This document shows positions 41,718 through 49,679 of a stretch of 64,000 nt of DNA, one piece after another (position 1 is the first letter of the stretch; every line of letters starts with the position of its first letter). This DNA is from a candidate division Hyd24-12 bacterium UBA6080 (lineage in GTDB: Bacteria; Fermentibacterota; Fermentibacteria; Fermentibacterales; JCC-6). The stretch is taken from positions 23,562 to 87,561 of the forward strand of contig DIXM01000008.1 of NCBI GenBank assembly GCA_002436025.1, in the 5' to 3' direction. Under the pieces are notes generated by a model, which made no database searches, was not told the origin of the DNA, and worked only from the letters and a program-made list of their open reading frames with translations. The position numbers and the translations under genes were made by a program.

Positions 41718-42709
41718 GTTCTCTCCTTAACGATCTCCGCCAGGGCATCCACCACATCCCCGGCGTTAACTGAGTCCATGGTCCCGTCACGTGAGACAAC
41801 GGCTCGGAACACAACCCTGCAGGGCTTCCAGAGCGTCAGTTTCTCGCGGGAAATGTACATCACCACAACCGGAACACCAAGGGCGTCAGCCATGTGGACC
41901 ATGGACGTGTCAGGCGTCACCAGCACACGCATATGGGAAAGCTCCGCACAGACTTCAAGTATGTCAGGCGTGTGCTTCATGGCCGTCACCCTTCCCCCGG
42001 GAAAACTTTCCGCAAGCAGATCGCCCCTGGGGTCGGAAGGCGGGGTGAAGATGTGAACGGTGAATTCTGGGAACCGCTCGAGCATCATTTGAATGGCTTC
42101 GGTCCAGCTTTCGAGGCTCCACTCCCTGTAACGGTCTCCCGCAGAAATGTTTACCCCGATCCTGGGTTCTGAAGACGATGTGGCGGCTGCCATGCCCGGC
42201 CACGGGAAAAGCAGGGGGCAGATGTCCCTGCCATCGATGCTGCCGCCCAGAACTTCGAGGATCGATACCGTCTCCTCAAGCATGGTCCTTCTCGCGGCAC
42301 CCCATATCCTGCGTTTGATGTTCACGTTGTAGAAGTGGTCAAGGCTGTCTTCGGTGGCGACCCGGACCCTCACGGCCCTCCTGCGTGCGCTGAGCCGGGC
42401 GATAACGGCTCCGGTGAAGGAGGGGTAGAACACAAGGTTCACGACCGCGTCGAACCGGTGGCGCCTCAGTGAGCGGAGCAGCCCGGGAAGCTCCAGTGGC
42501 TTTTTCTTGCGAAAAACGCTTATCCCGTCGACATTCGGGTCGTTCCGGATCACGCAGCAGTTGGATGGTGACGCCAGCACATGAACCCTGATGCCGGGAA
42601 ACTCCTCCTTCACCAGCCTGAAGAGACCGGTGCTTATCACCATGTCCCCCAGCCTGTCGTAGCGAAGGAACAGAACCGAACGCGCCTTCGAAAGGTCGGC
42701 GCACTGCAT
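41714..42709 (-). CDS. Family 9 glycosyltransferase (heptosyltransferase-like)
   Basis: 331 residues from ATG 42709. The N-terminal motif SVLFLRYDRLGDMVISTGL and the C-terminal TPDTSMVHMADALGVPVVVMY are typical of GT9 (ADP-heptose-type LPS transferases). The frame is open for 24 codons upstream and encodes KGAEKASKRLFSAFLRLL, which resembles the amphipathic N-terminal helix of this family. That suggests the real start is a non-ATG codon, probably CTG 42781, though no ribosome site is visible there. Same operon as the pyruvyl transferase (CTGA overlap at its end). Confidence 0.85.
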   Translation of the reverse strand: MQCADLSKARSVLFLRYDRLGDMVISTGLFRLVKEEFPGIRVHVLASPSNCCVIRNDPNVDGISVFRKKKPLELPGLLRSLRRHRFDAVVNLVFYPSFTGAVIARLSARRRAVRVRVATEDSLDHFYNVNIKRRIWGAARRTMLEETVSILEVLGGSIDGRDICPLLFPWPGMAAATSSSEPRIGVNISAGDRYREWSLESWTEAIQMMLERFPEFTVHIFTPPSDPRGDLLAESFPGGRVTAMKHTPDILEVCAELSHMRVLVTPDTSMVHMADALGVPVVVMYISREKLTLWKPCRVVFRAVVSRDGTMDSVNAGDVVDALAEIVKERT

Positions 42710-42789
42710 GGGACGTGCATTGACAAGAAGCCTGAGAAAGGCAGAAAAAAGCCTCTTAGATGCCTTCTCCGCGCCCTTCAGCGGGTTTT

Positions 42790-44961
42790 TTATGGAAGCA
42801 CCGTCATTCGAGCGGTACGAACGCCCGCGGGTCCCGAAAGCCTTACGAAGTAAATGCCGGCCCTCAACGTGCGCACATCAACGGGGATGTTCACATTACC
42901 GGCGGTAAGACAAGGCGTCAGGTCTTCCACCACCCTTCCCGCAACGTCAAACAGGACCAGCGACACCCCCTCGGTGCCACCGAGGCATACAGGGACGATG
43001 GCCGTGGTCCTGACAGGGCTTGGGGTGACCAGGCCCAGGAGGAAGGATCCTTCGACAACGGTCTCGGAAGCATCTTCCACCCCCACGCCAACAACCTGGG
43101 CGTGCACCGGTTCACCGGGCCAGCCCGGCCCGAAGGAGTCGTCGACCGCCCACGCCCTGAACCAGTGATCTCCCAGGGGAAGGCCGCTGACAGTGTGCTG
43201 GGAAGAGCCGAGGCCGTCGGCCTGGATGGTGTTGGCATCCCACACCTCCACCTTGATGTCGTCTATATAAAGGGCGCAGCTCCCCGCAGGGCCGTAGCTC
43301 TCCCATCTGAAGGAAAGGGTCTTTCCCTGCCATTCGTCGAGTTCGTGGATGTTCAGGCGCCATGTCATGTCGTTGCGGCCGAATGTCTGGAGGTAGTACC
43401 AGTTCGCGCCTCCGTCGGAGCTGTAGCTGAAAGCCCCCTGGTAGCTCTCCGGAACGATGTTCTGCATGCTCCAGAAGCTGAGCCGCCCTCCGCCGCCCGG
43501 GGGAATGGTGACGGTCTGCTGCCAGGTCATTGCGCCCGTTCCGTTGGACCGGTAACACTGACCGGGGCTGTGGTACTGGGCGCCTGTCATTATCCAGTTC
43601 ACCTTGTTGAAGGGGCCCGAGTCTCCGGTGTCGTCAAGGGGGACCAGGTAGCCCGAAAGACGTTGAAGGGCGTAGGAAGACGCGTTGGCCGCGTCGCTCC
43701 AGTCCACGGTGAAGCTGCCTGAGACCATTCCTATCTCTTCCATCACGGGAACGCCGGGCACCTGGGGGTCGTAGGGACGGCCGGCGAGGCACGCCGTCAC
43801 GAGGTAGCTTCTGAGGTTCCTGCGGGACAGTCTGATCACCTCGTCCGCGGAGGGCCAGAAACCGGCGAATGAAGCTCCCGTTTCGTGGTTCCAGCTCATC
43901 GCTCCGTAGAGACCGTAGGAATGGTCCCTGGTGTTGCCCGATGCGTAGTAGAACTGGGTCGAGGGGTAGTGGTCCTCACCCGTCCCCCACGTCACCATGA
44001 TCTCGCCCTGGGTGGTGTACTGGGCGGCGTGGGTGGTGGGGTCGTCAGTCCATCCCCATGGATAGATCAGGGCGTTAGCGTAGGCGTGTGTCGAGTGCAT
44101 CTGCGCCGGTGGGTGAGCCTGCCAGAACGCGTCAATGTTGGCTGCCTCAGGTTCACTGAGGGGACCTGTGCCCCGGTAGGTCTCACTGGACGGGTCTCCG
44201 CTCGAGCCTGCGCCGCCCCATCCCACCGACCAGTTCCTGTTCAGATCAATCCCCGAACCTCCCGCCGACAGGTTCCTGTTCTTCCTGTGCATGCCGCCGC
44301 CGCCGGGAGACTGTGTCTGATTGTAGACCCAGCCGTCGATGTTGTTCACGGGCAGGCACCATATCTCCCTGTTTTCAAGTATCCAGTCCGCCTGGTAGCC
44401 GCAGAAACCGTTGCGGCCGTGGTTCGAGCAGAGCCACATCATCCAGTACTGTATGTTGCGAAGGCTGGCGCCTTCCCGCGAGTGGATGAGGCCGTCGTAC
44501 CAGGCGTTGGGCATGGAGGGGTCGTCGGCGCTGAAGCTGTTGTTTGACGAGAGCTTCATGACAAGCTGAGGACGGCCCTCGTAGGTGTTGCCTATTGAAG
44601 TCGGAGAGCTTGTTATGCCGGGGTTCGCCGCATGCAGCGAATCCATCCAGCTCTGGACCTCGGTCCATGTCTGAAAGCCCCCCATTGTTATCGGTTCCCG
44701 GTATTGAGACGAGTAAAGCGCGGTCATGTCGGGCACAAGGCAGGATGCCTGAAGACCGCTGCGCAGCAGGAGCATCCTTTCAGTGTCGGACGCCACGAAG
44801 TCGCAGGAAGCGTCGGCATAAACCATCACAGGGTCGAACCCGAGTGCGCTGAACCTCTGAATGTCGCCATCGCACACCGGCGTGAACCTCATGAGTGACC
44901 AGGTTTCCGCGATTGCGGGACTGAAGGCCGCGATCACAAGAAGCAGAAGAGTAATGCGCAT
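42790..44961 (-). CDS. Secreted zinc carboxypeptidase (family M14) with C-terminal sorting domain
   Basis: 723 residues from ATG 44961 (GGGAGG 6 bases upstream), signal peptide to about residue 19. The M14 domain at about 95-400 has zinc ligands His160 and Glu163 in Ile-His-Ser-Arg-Glu, Asn-Arg-Asn-Trp near 241, third ligand probably His292 in Thr-His-Ala-Tyr, and a probable catalytic Glu360 in Asn-His-Glu-Thr-Gly. Two beta-rich domains follow and the last 85 residues (VSLVLFDVAGRVVEDL...LRAGIYFVRLSG) are a FlgD-like sorting domain. Carboxypeptidase T-like, likely extracellular peptide breakdown. Confidence 0.9.
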   Translation of the reverse strand: MRITLLLLVIAAFSPAIAETWSLMRFTPVCDGDIQRFSALGFDPVMVYADASCDFVASDTERMLLLRSGLQASCLVPDMTALYSSQYREPITMGGFQTWTEVQSWMDSLHAANPGITSSPTSIGNTYEGRPQLVMKLSSNNSFSADDPSMPNAWYDGLIHSREGASLRNIQYWMMWLCSNHGRNGFCGYQADWILENREIWCLPVNNIDGWVYNQTQSPGGGGMHRKNRNLSAGGSGIDLNRNWSVGWGGAGSSGDPSSETYRGTGPLSEPEAANIDAFWQAHPPAQMHSTHAYANALIYPWGWTDDPTTHAAQYTTQGEIMVTWGTGEDHYPSTQFYYASGNTRDHSYGLYGAMSWNHETGASFAGFWPSADEVIRLSRRNLRSYLVTACLAGRPYDPQVPGVPVMEEIGMVSGSFTVDWSDAANASSYALQRLSGYLVPLDDTGDSGPFNKVNWIMTGAQYHSPGQCYRSNGTGAMTWQQTVTIPPGGGGRLSFWSMQNIVPESYQGAFSYSSDGGANWYYLQTFGRNDMTWRLNIHELDEWQGKTLSFRWESYGPAGSCALYIDDIKVEVWDANTIQADGLGSSQHTVSGLPLGDHWFRAWAVDDSFGPGWPGEPVHAQVVGVGVEDASETVVEGSFLLGLVTPSPVRTTAIVPVCLGGTEGVSLVLFDVAGRVVEDLTPCLTAGNVNIPVDVRTLRAGIYFVRLSGPAGVRTARMTVLP

Positions 44962-44983
44962 AACATGCCTCCCGTGCAAAGTG

Positions 44984-45024
44984 TTTTCAACTGAAAATAT
45001 AGAAATGTGGGGCATGGGTGTCAG
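44984..45024 (-). promoter_or_regulatory. Promoter and palindrome for the M14 peptidase gene
   Basis: Minus-strand CTGACA (45019-45024), 17-base spacer and TATATT (44996-45001), about 35 bases before the ATG at 44961. A perfect palindrome TTTTCA-AC-TGAAAA at 44984-44997 overlaps the end of the -10, and may be an operator. The urocanase gene is divergent. Confidence 0.55.
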
Positions 45025-45088
45025 GATTTTTGTATCTTCTGGAAGGGACAGGAAAACAGGATCAAAGGTCTCAGCACCGGAGGTTTCC

Positions 45089-47110
45089 ATGCAGAGTTTC
45101 GCGGAAGAGATTCGAGCCGGCATTCCCGGCATCATCCCCGCCATTCCCCCGTCGATTCAGGGTGTCAATCACGCGCCGGCAAGGCCGGACATTCTCACCC
45201 CCTCCGAGCGGGAGCTTGCCCTGAAAAACGCGCTCAGGTACTTCCCGAAGGAGTGGCACACTTCCCTTGCTCCCGAATTCGCCCGTGAGCTCCGAACCGA
45301 TGGCAGGATAACCATGCGCCGCTTCCGGCCGTCCTACGAGATGAGGGCAAGGCCCATCACCGAATATCCCTGCCGCACCCCCCAGGGGGGCGCGGTGATG
45401 CTGATGATCCAGAACAACCTCGACCCCAGGGTGGCCCAGCATCCCGAAGAACTGGTGACCTACGGCGGCAACGGCAACGTGTTCCAGAACTGGGCCCAGT
45501 ACCTTCTCACGATGAAGTACCTGTCGGAGATGACCGACCGGCAGACACTGGTCCTCTACTCCGGCCACCCCCTGGGCCTCTTCCCGAGCCATGCCGACGC
45601 TCCGAGGGTTGTTGTCACTAACGGAATGGTCATTCCCAACCACTCCAGTCAGACCGACTACAACCGCATGGCGGCCCTCGGGGTGACAAGCTACGGTCAA
45701 ATGACAGCGGGCAGCTTCATGTACATCGGCCCACAGGGGATAGTTCACGGAACCACCATCACCCTCATGAACGCCGCCAGAATGTTCCTCGAAGGCGACG
45801 GCACCCTTGCGGGAAGGCTGTTCGTAACAAGCGGCCTGGGCGGGATGAGCGGCGCGCAGGCAAAGGCTGCCGTGATAGCGGGCGCCATTGGCGTTGTTGC
45901 CGAGATCAATCCCAAACCCCTGCATACCAGGCACAGCCAGGGCTGGTTGCAGGAGGTCGAGGATGACCTCGACCGCGTGCTTCTAAGGATCGACCGCGCA
46001 AAAAGAGAGAAAAAACCCCTCAGCCTTGGTTATCTGGGCAACGTTGTGGACCTCTGGGAGAAGCTTGCCTCCGAGGGCGTTTCGGTTGACCTGGGCAGCG
46101 ACCAGACCAGCCTTCACAACCCCTTCATGGGCGGTTACTACCCGGCGGGACTCACCCTTGAACAGAGCAACGGGATGATGGTGAAGGATCCCACGCGCTT
46201 CAAGGAAGCGGTACAGGAATCCCTCAGAAGGCAGGTCAGGGCCATCAACACCCTGCACGACGGCGGCATGTACTTCTGGGACTACGGCAACGCCTTCCTG
46301 CTCGAGGCGGGCAGGGCCGGAGCCGAACGGATACTCCGGCCCGACGGCACGTTCGGGTACCCCTCCTACGTTGAGGACATCATGGGTCCGGTCTGTTTCG
46401 ACTACGGCTTCGGGCCGTTCCGCTGGGTGTGCACCTCCGCAAACCCCGAAGACCTGGCCGCTACCGACCGCATAGCCGGCGATGTTCTCGAGGAAATGGC
46501 AAAGAACTCGCCGGACGAGAACCGCCGCCAGCTCCTCGACAACCTTCTGTGGATACGTCAGGCCCATGAAAACAAGCTTGTCGTCGGCAGCCAGGCTCGC
46601 ATACTCTATGCTGACTGGAAGGGACGGATCGCTCTCGCGCTGGCGTTCAACAGGGCGATAGCAGACGGTACCGTTTCGGCCCCGATAGTCCTGGGCCGTG
46701 ACCATCACGACGTTTCGGGCACCGACAGCCCCTACCGCGAAACGGCAAACATTCGCGACGGCTCAATGTTCACAGCGGACATGGCAGTGCATAACGTCAT
46801 AGGCGACTCGTTCCGCGGCGCGACATGGGTAAGCCTTCACAACGGCGGCGGCGTTGGCTGGGGCGAGGTCATGAACGGCGGTTTCGGACTTCTGCTCGAC
46901 GGCACCGAAGACGCCGAACGAAGGGCCCGCTCAATGCTGAGCTGGGACGTGGGCAACGGCCTTGCCCGCAGAAGCTGGGCCAGGAACCCCGGTGCTGTGT
47001 GGGCCATCGAGCAGGCAATGAAAGCTGAACCTCTGATGAGGGTCACCCTGCCTGTCGTGGCCGACGACAGCACCGTAGCCGAAGCCACCCGGCAAGCCTT
47101 CGGGGACTGA
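45089..47110 (+). CDS. hutU: Urocanate hydratase (long, animal-type form)
   Basis: 673 residues from ATG 45089 (GGAGGT 5 bases before). Converts urocanate to imidazolonepropionate in histidine breakdown. Motifs: YGGNGNVFQNWAQY, SGHPLGLFPSHADAPRVV, GQMTAGSFMYIGPQGIVHG and the NAD site Gly-Leu-Gly-Gly-Met-Ser-Gly-Ala-Gln. The length and MYFWDYGNAFLLEA / FGPFRWVCTS match the long form found in animals and some anaerobes rather than the 556-residue proteobacterial type. No hutH, hutI or hutG nearby. Confidence 0.95.
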   Translation: MQSFAEEIRAGIPGIIPAIPPSIQGVNHAPARPDILTPSERELALKNALRYFPKEWHTSLAPEFARELRTDGRITMRRFRPSYEMRARPITEYPCRTPQGGAVMLMIQNNLDPRVAQHPEELVTYGGNGNVFQNWAQYLLTMKYLSEMTDRQTLVLYSGHPLGLFPSHADAPRVVVTNGMVIPNHSSQTDYNRMAALGVTSYGQMTAGSFMYIGPQGIVHGTTITLMNAARMFLEGDGTLAGRLFVTSGLGGMSGAQAKAAVIAGAIGVVAEINPKPLHTRHSQGWLQEVEDDLDRVLLRIDRAKREKKPLSLGYLGNVVDLWEKLASEGVSVDLGSDQTSLHNPFMGGYYPAGLTLEQSNGMMVKDPTRFKEAVQESLRRQVRAINTLHDGGMYFWDYGNAFLLEAGRAGAERILRPDGTFGYPSYVEDIMGPVCFDYGFGPFRWVCTSANPEDLAATDRIAGDVLEEMAKNSPDENRRQLLDNLLWIRQAHENKLVVGSQARILYADWKGRIALALAFNRAIADGTVSAPIVLGRDHHDVSGTDSPYRETANIRDGSMFTADMAVHNVIGDSFRGATWVSLHNGGGVGWGEVMNGGFGLLLDGTEDAERRARSMLSWDVGNGLARRSWARNPGAVWAIEQAMKAEPLMRVTLPVVADDSTVAEATRQAFGD

Positions 47111-47118
47111 GGCCCGAA

Positions 47119-47805
47119 TTGACGCAGCCAAATCATAACCATTTGCAGCCTATTACTTTGCCGCAGCAAACTAAGTTATCTAAGTCCGTCCCCCTCCGGG
47201 CGGTGCTGTTCGACGTGGACGGGACGCTGCTGGATTACCGCAGGGCACAGATGGAGGCGGTGGGGTACGACGGGAAGCTGCTGGAGCTCGTGAATTCGCC
47301 CGGGGTGCAGTCATACGAGGCCAGGGGGGTTCCCGAACCGCAGGGCGAATTGAAAGAGTTCCTCGAGGGTTACTTCCAAAGGCTTTCAATGCAGGGTGCC
47401 CTGATGCCGGGTGTGCGTGAGACCCTTGAGGCACTGAAGGGAAAAACACGGTTCGCCCTCGTCTCGAACGGTTCCGGAAGGGTTCAGGAAGCAAGGTTGG
47501 CAATCGGGGGCATTATTGATTACTTTCCGGTGAGGGTGTACAGCCGGGATGAAGGGGTGGCCAAGCCAGACCCCCGCATATTGTCGATTACGCTGGAAAG
47601 GCTTGGCGTTCTACCGGAACAGGCGGTGTTCGTGGGCGACAGCGCAAAAAGCGACATGGCTGCCGCACAGGCTGTGGGAGTGGACTTCATCTGGTTCAGA
47701 CCGGACGGCCGCTTCGATTCACCAGGAAAAAGGATCGCAGAAGTTACCGAGTTGGTTCAACTGCCGGAGCTTCTGGCCCGGCAAAGCGGAGAGGGTGAAA
47801 AATGA
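47119..47805 (+). CDS. HAD-superfamily phosphatase
   Basis: 228 residues. HAD motif I Phe-Asp-Val-Asp-Gly-Thr-Leu, motif II Val-Ser-Asn-Gly-Ser, motif III Lys in Ala-Lys-Pro-Asp-Pro, motif IV Val-Gly-Asp-Ser-Ala-Lys-Ser-Asp. Similar to YjjG-type nucleotidases; substrate unknown. The start is doubtful. TTG 47119 has a GAGG site but gives an AT-rich N-terminal tail of about 26 residues that is unlike the family; initiation within that tail is possible. It is followed by an ATGA overlap. Confidence 0.85.
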   Translation: MTQPNHNHLQPITLPQQTKLSKSVPLRAVLFDVDGTLLDYRRAQMEAVGYDGKLLELVNSPGVQSYEARGVPEPQGELKEFLEGYFQRLSMQGALMPGVRETLEALKGKTRFALVSNGSGRVQEARLAIGGIIDYFPVRVYSRDEGVAKPDPRILSITLERLGVLPEQAVFVGDSAKSDMAAAQAVGVDFIWFRPDGRFDSPGKRIAEVTELVQLPELLARQSGEGEK

Positions 47806-48284
47806 AGTACCTTGTTCTCGTTCTGGCGCTCGCCACAGTATCCTTCGGATACATCAGCCACGGCCCCCAGGTTGGCATCTGGCTTCCCACCGGCGACATG
47901 GCCGACGCCTACGGCACAAGCTTCGGCGTCCAGTACCAGCTCCTCTACCACATGCCCGTTATCGCCATCGAAGGGTCAGTGGGTTACGTCTTCCTGTCCA
48001 GCGACTTCGACAACGTCGACGCCCACCTCATCCCCATCACAGCCGGCATCCGCAGCTACAGCGGTTCCCTCTACGCAGCCGGCGGCCTCGAGTACGACAA
48101 CATGAGCGTCACCGTTGAAACCGGTGGAGTGGAAGTCAGCGACTCCGAAGGCGAGATCGGCGCCTACTTCGGAGGAGGCATGGTTAACAGGATGGGCTTC
48201 GGCAAACTCGACCTCAGCGCAAGGGCCCACTGGATGGATTTCGATGATTTCATGATCAGCATCACTGGCGGCATCAACTTCTAA
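47802..48284 (+). CDS. Small outer-membrane beta-barrel protein
   Basis: 160 residues with a signal peptide (cut near Ser-Phe-Gly-Tyr) and eight or so amphipathic strands (GPQVGIWLPTGDMADAY, FGVQYQLLYHMP, AGGLEYDNM, GAYFGGGMVNRM) ending in Phe, as outer-membrane barrels do. ATGA overlap with the HAD gene. Function unknown. Confidence 0.8.
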   Translation: MKYLVLVLALATVSFGYISHGPQVGIWLPTGDMADAYGTSFGVQYQLLYHMPVIAIEGSVGYVFLSSDFDNVDAHLIPITAGIRSYSGSLYAAGGLEYDNMSVTVETGGVEVSDSEGEIGAYFGGGMVNRMGFGKLDLSARAHWMDFDDFMISITGGINF

Positions 48285-48300
48285 TCCGTCATGACCTACT

Positions 48301-48326
48301 AAGGGGCGGGCTCAGGTCCGCCCCTT
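48301..48326 (+). terminator. GC-rich hairpin terminator
   Basis: A 9-bp stem AAGGGGCGG/CCGCCCCTT with loop GCTCAGGT, then CTTCATTC. It lies 16 bases past the stop of the barrel gene. The stem is the same as that of the hairpin at 32959-32984. Confidence 0.7.
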
Positions 48327-48371
48327 CTTCATTCAAACTGTTAGGCAATTCAACTCAGTGAACAGCAAATG

Positions 48372-48659
48372 CTACGTTTTGGGTAACTCACACAATTCCA
48401 GCGTGCCGCCATTTTTCAGAACCGGGTGTTCGTTCAGAAGGCTCTTCAGCGCTTCAACATCTCGAGACTCAAAACGCATGTATCCGGAAACACTCTTTGT
48501 CGTATCGGATAATTCCTTGCTGCCAAGCCGGATCCGCTTCCCGATCTCGCTGCCCCCCTGAAACAAACCGCTGCTCCTTGCCAGCGCAAGGAATCTGTCC
48601 CAATCCTCCTCTTTTGTCGGTGTATCCGTATTGTCATGGATAAACAGGATATACTCCAT
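48372..48659 (-). CDS. YciI-like small protein
   Basis: 95 residues from ATG 48659 (AGGAG 8 bases before). The sequence MEYILFIHDN...WDRFLALARSSGLFQGGSEIGKR...GYMRFESRDVEALKSLLNEHP matches the ferredoxin-like YCII/DGPF fold. Enzymatic role unknown. Lies in an accessory region of small genes. Confidence 0.75.
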   Translation of the reverse strand: MEYILFIHDNTDTPTKEEDWDRFLALARSSGLFQGGSEIGKRIRLGSKELSDTTKSVSGYMRFESRDVEALKSLLNEHPVLKNGGTLELCELPKT

Positions 48660-48717
48660 ATTGTTTTCTCCTATGTTTGCATGATGGCAGTCAGTGAAAC
48701 ACAACGCCTGATCAGGG

Positions 48718-49113
48718 TCAGTCGTAGCAGCAACCGTACCGGGATTCCTCGTCCGCTTCGATATCCGTTGACCCGCAATCGATACAACGAACAGGAGCAT
48801 CAAGACGAAAGTGGCCCCCGCAACTGTGCCTGCCTGCAAAACCCTCGATTAGCTTGTGGTACTCCTCTTCGGTCAATGGTTCACCGGCATAGTTCTCCTG
48901 AACGTGTTTGTCATGCTGTGCCGTAGCAATGCTGTACGACCCGCTCAACCCCTTGATGTATCTGTTGTGCAGCTCTCCCATGTCCCGGAAGTCAATGAAC
49001 CTGCCATGGCCGCACTTGTCGCATCTGACCTGGACGAACGTGAACCCTCCACCATCCTGCACTATGAACTTCTTTCCACACTTCCTGCATCGTGCCCCGT
49101 ACTCGGAACCCAT
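48718..49113 (-). CDS. Zinc-ribbon protein of unknown function
   Basis: 131 residues. Two zinc-ribbon pairs near the N-terminus (Cys-Arg-Lys-Cys and Cys-Asp-Lys-Cys) and a second set near the C-terminus (Cys-Gly, Cys-Ile-Asp-Cys, Cys-Cys). The middle is helical with a His/Glu-rich stretch. No family recognised; probably structural zinc. Confidence 0.65.
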   Translation of the reverse strand: MGSEYGARCRKCGKKFIVQDGGGFTFVQVRCDKCGHGRFIDFRDMGELHNRYIKGLSGSYSIATAQHDKHVQENYAGEPLTEEEYHKLIEGFAGRHSCGGHFRLDAPVRCIDCGSTDIEADEESRYGCCYD

Positions 49114-49197
49114 GCGGCTTCTCCCCTCATCATATCGACCAGTCTCATGCTTCAGAGCACAGCGGGAAACTCATGAGGCGGTTTTTCGCAAAGCGTT

Positions 49198-49464
49198 TCA
49201 GTTGTTCGTCCCATGAGTTCCCGCATCGTGCTGCCGGGTCCTGACGCCCAGAACGATCACGGCCACGCCGAGACCGCCGACCAGGACAAAAGCGGCGATG
49301 GACAGGACCGTGCAGAACAATCCCAGAATGACAAGACCAGACCCGATCGAGATCCGGAGCGTCCGGTTGCGCACACGCCATGCCACCGCGGCGAGAATGA
49401 CAGCCACAATGACAGCCGATATGGCAAAGACACTCAGATACGTCATCAAACCTGAGTCACCCAA
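49198..49464 (-). CDS. Small two-helix membrane protein
   Basis: 88 residues from TTG 49464 (AAAGGA upstream); ATG 49446 is an alternative. Two strong membrane helices at about 8-28 and 39-72 separated by a basic loop (Arg-Val-Arg-Asn-Arg), then a short polar tail. Not recognised. Confidence 0.55.
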   Translation of the reverse strand: MGDSGLMTYLSVFAISAVIVAVILAAVAWRVRNRTLRISIGSGLVILGLFCTVLSIAAFVLVGGLGVAVIVLGVRTRQHDAGTHGTNN

Positions 49465-49679
49465 TGCTATTGTCCTTTCTCATCAATCCTCAGGCGCACT
49501 TCCTGTGCGGGCTAACCAACCCATCAAAACGCCCGGTCAAGCGACTGTTGGATGAGGTGGTTTGCCGGCGCCATGACGTACCATGGTTCATTCTCCACAT
49601 CTCAGGCCGGCAAAATGCCATCGTACCGACTGCGAGCCAGACCACCCGAACCTCCGGGCACCTCCGCTTCAACAAGGGG

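Noticed and set aside
44861..45088. N-terminal extension of urocanase by 76 residues
   Set aside because: The frame is open but lies across the divergent peptidase promoter and start; ATG 45089 has a strong ribosome site and matches the family start.
49465..49679. Transposase remnant in the gap before the RCC1 gene
   Set aside because: The plus-strand frame is short and arginine-rich but shows no catalytic motif or terminal repeats.
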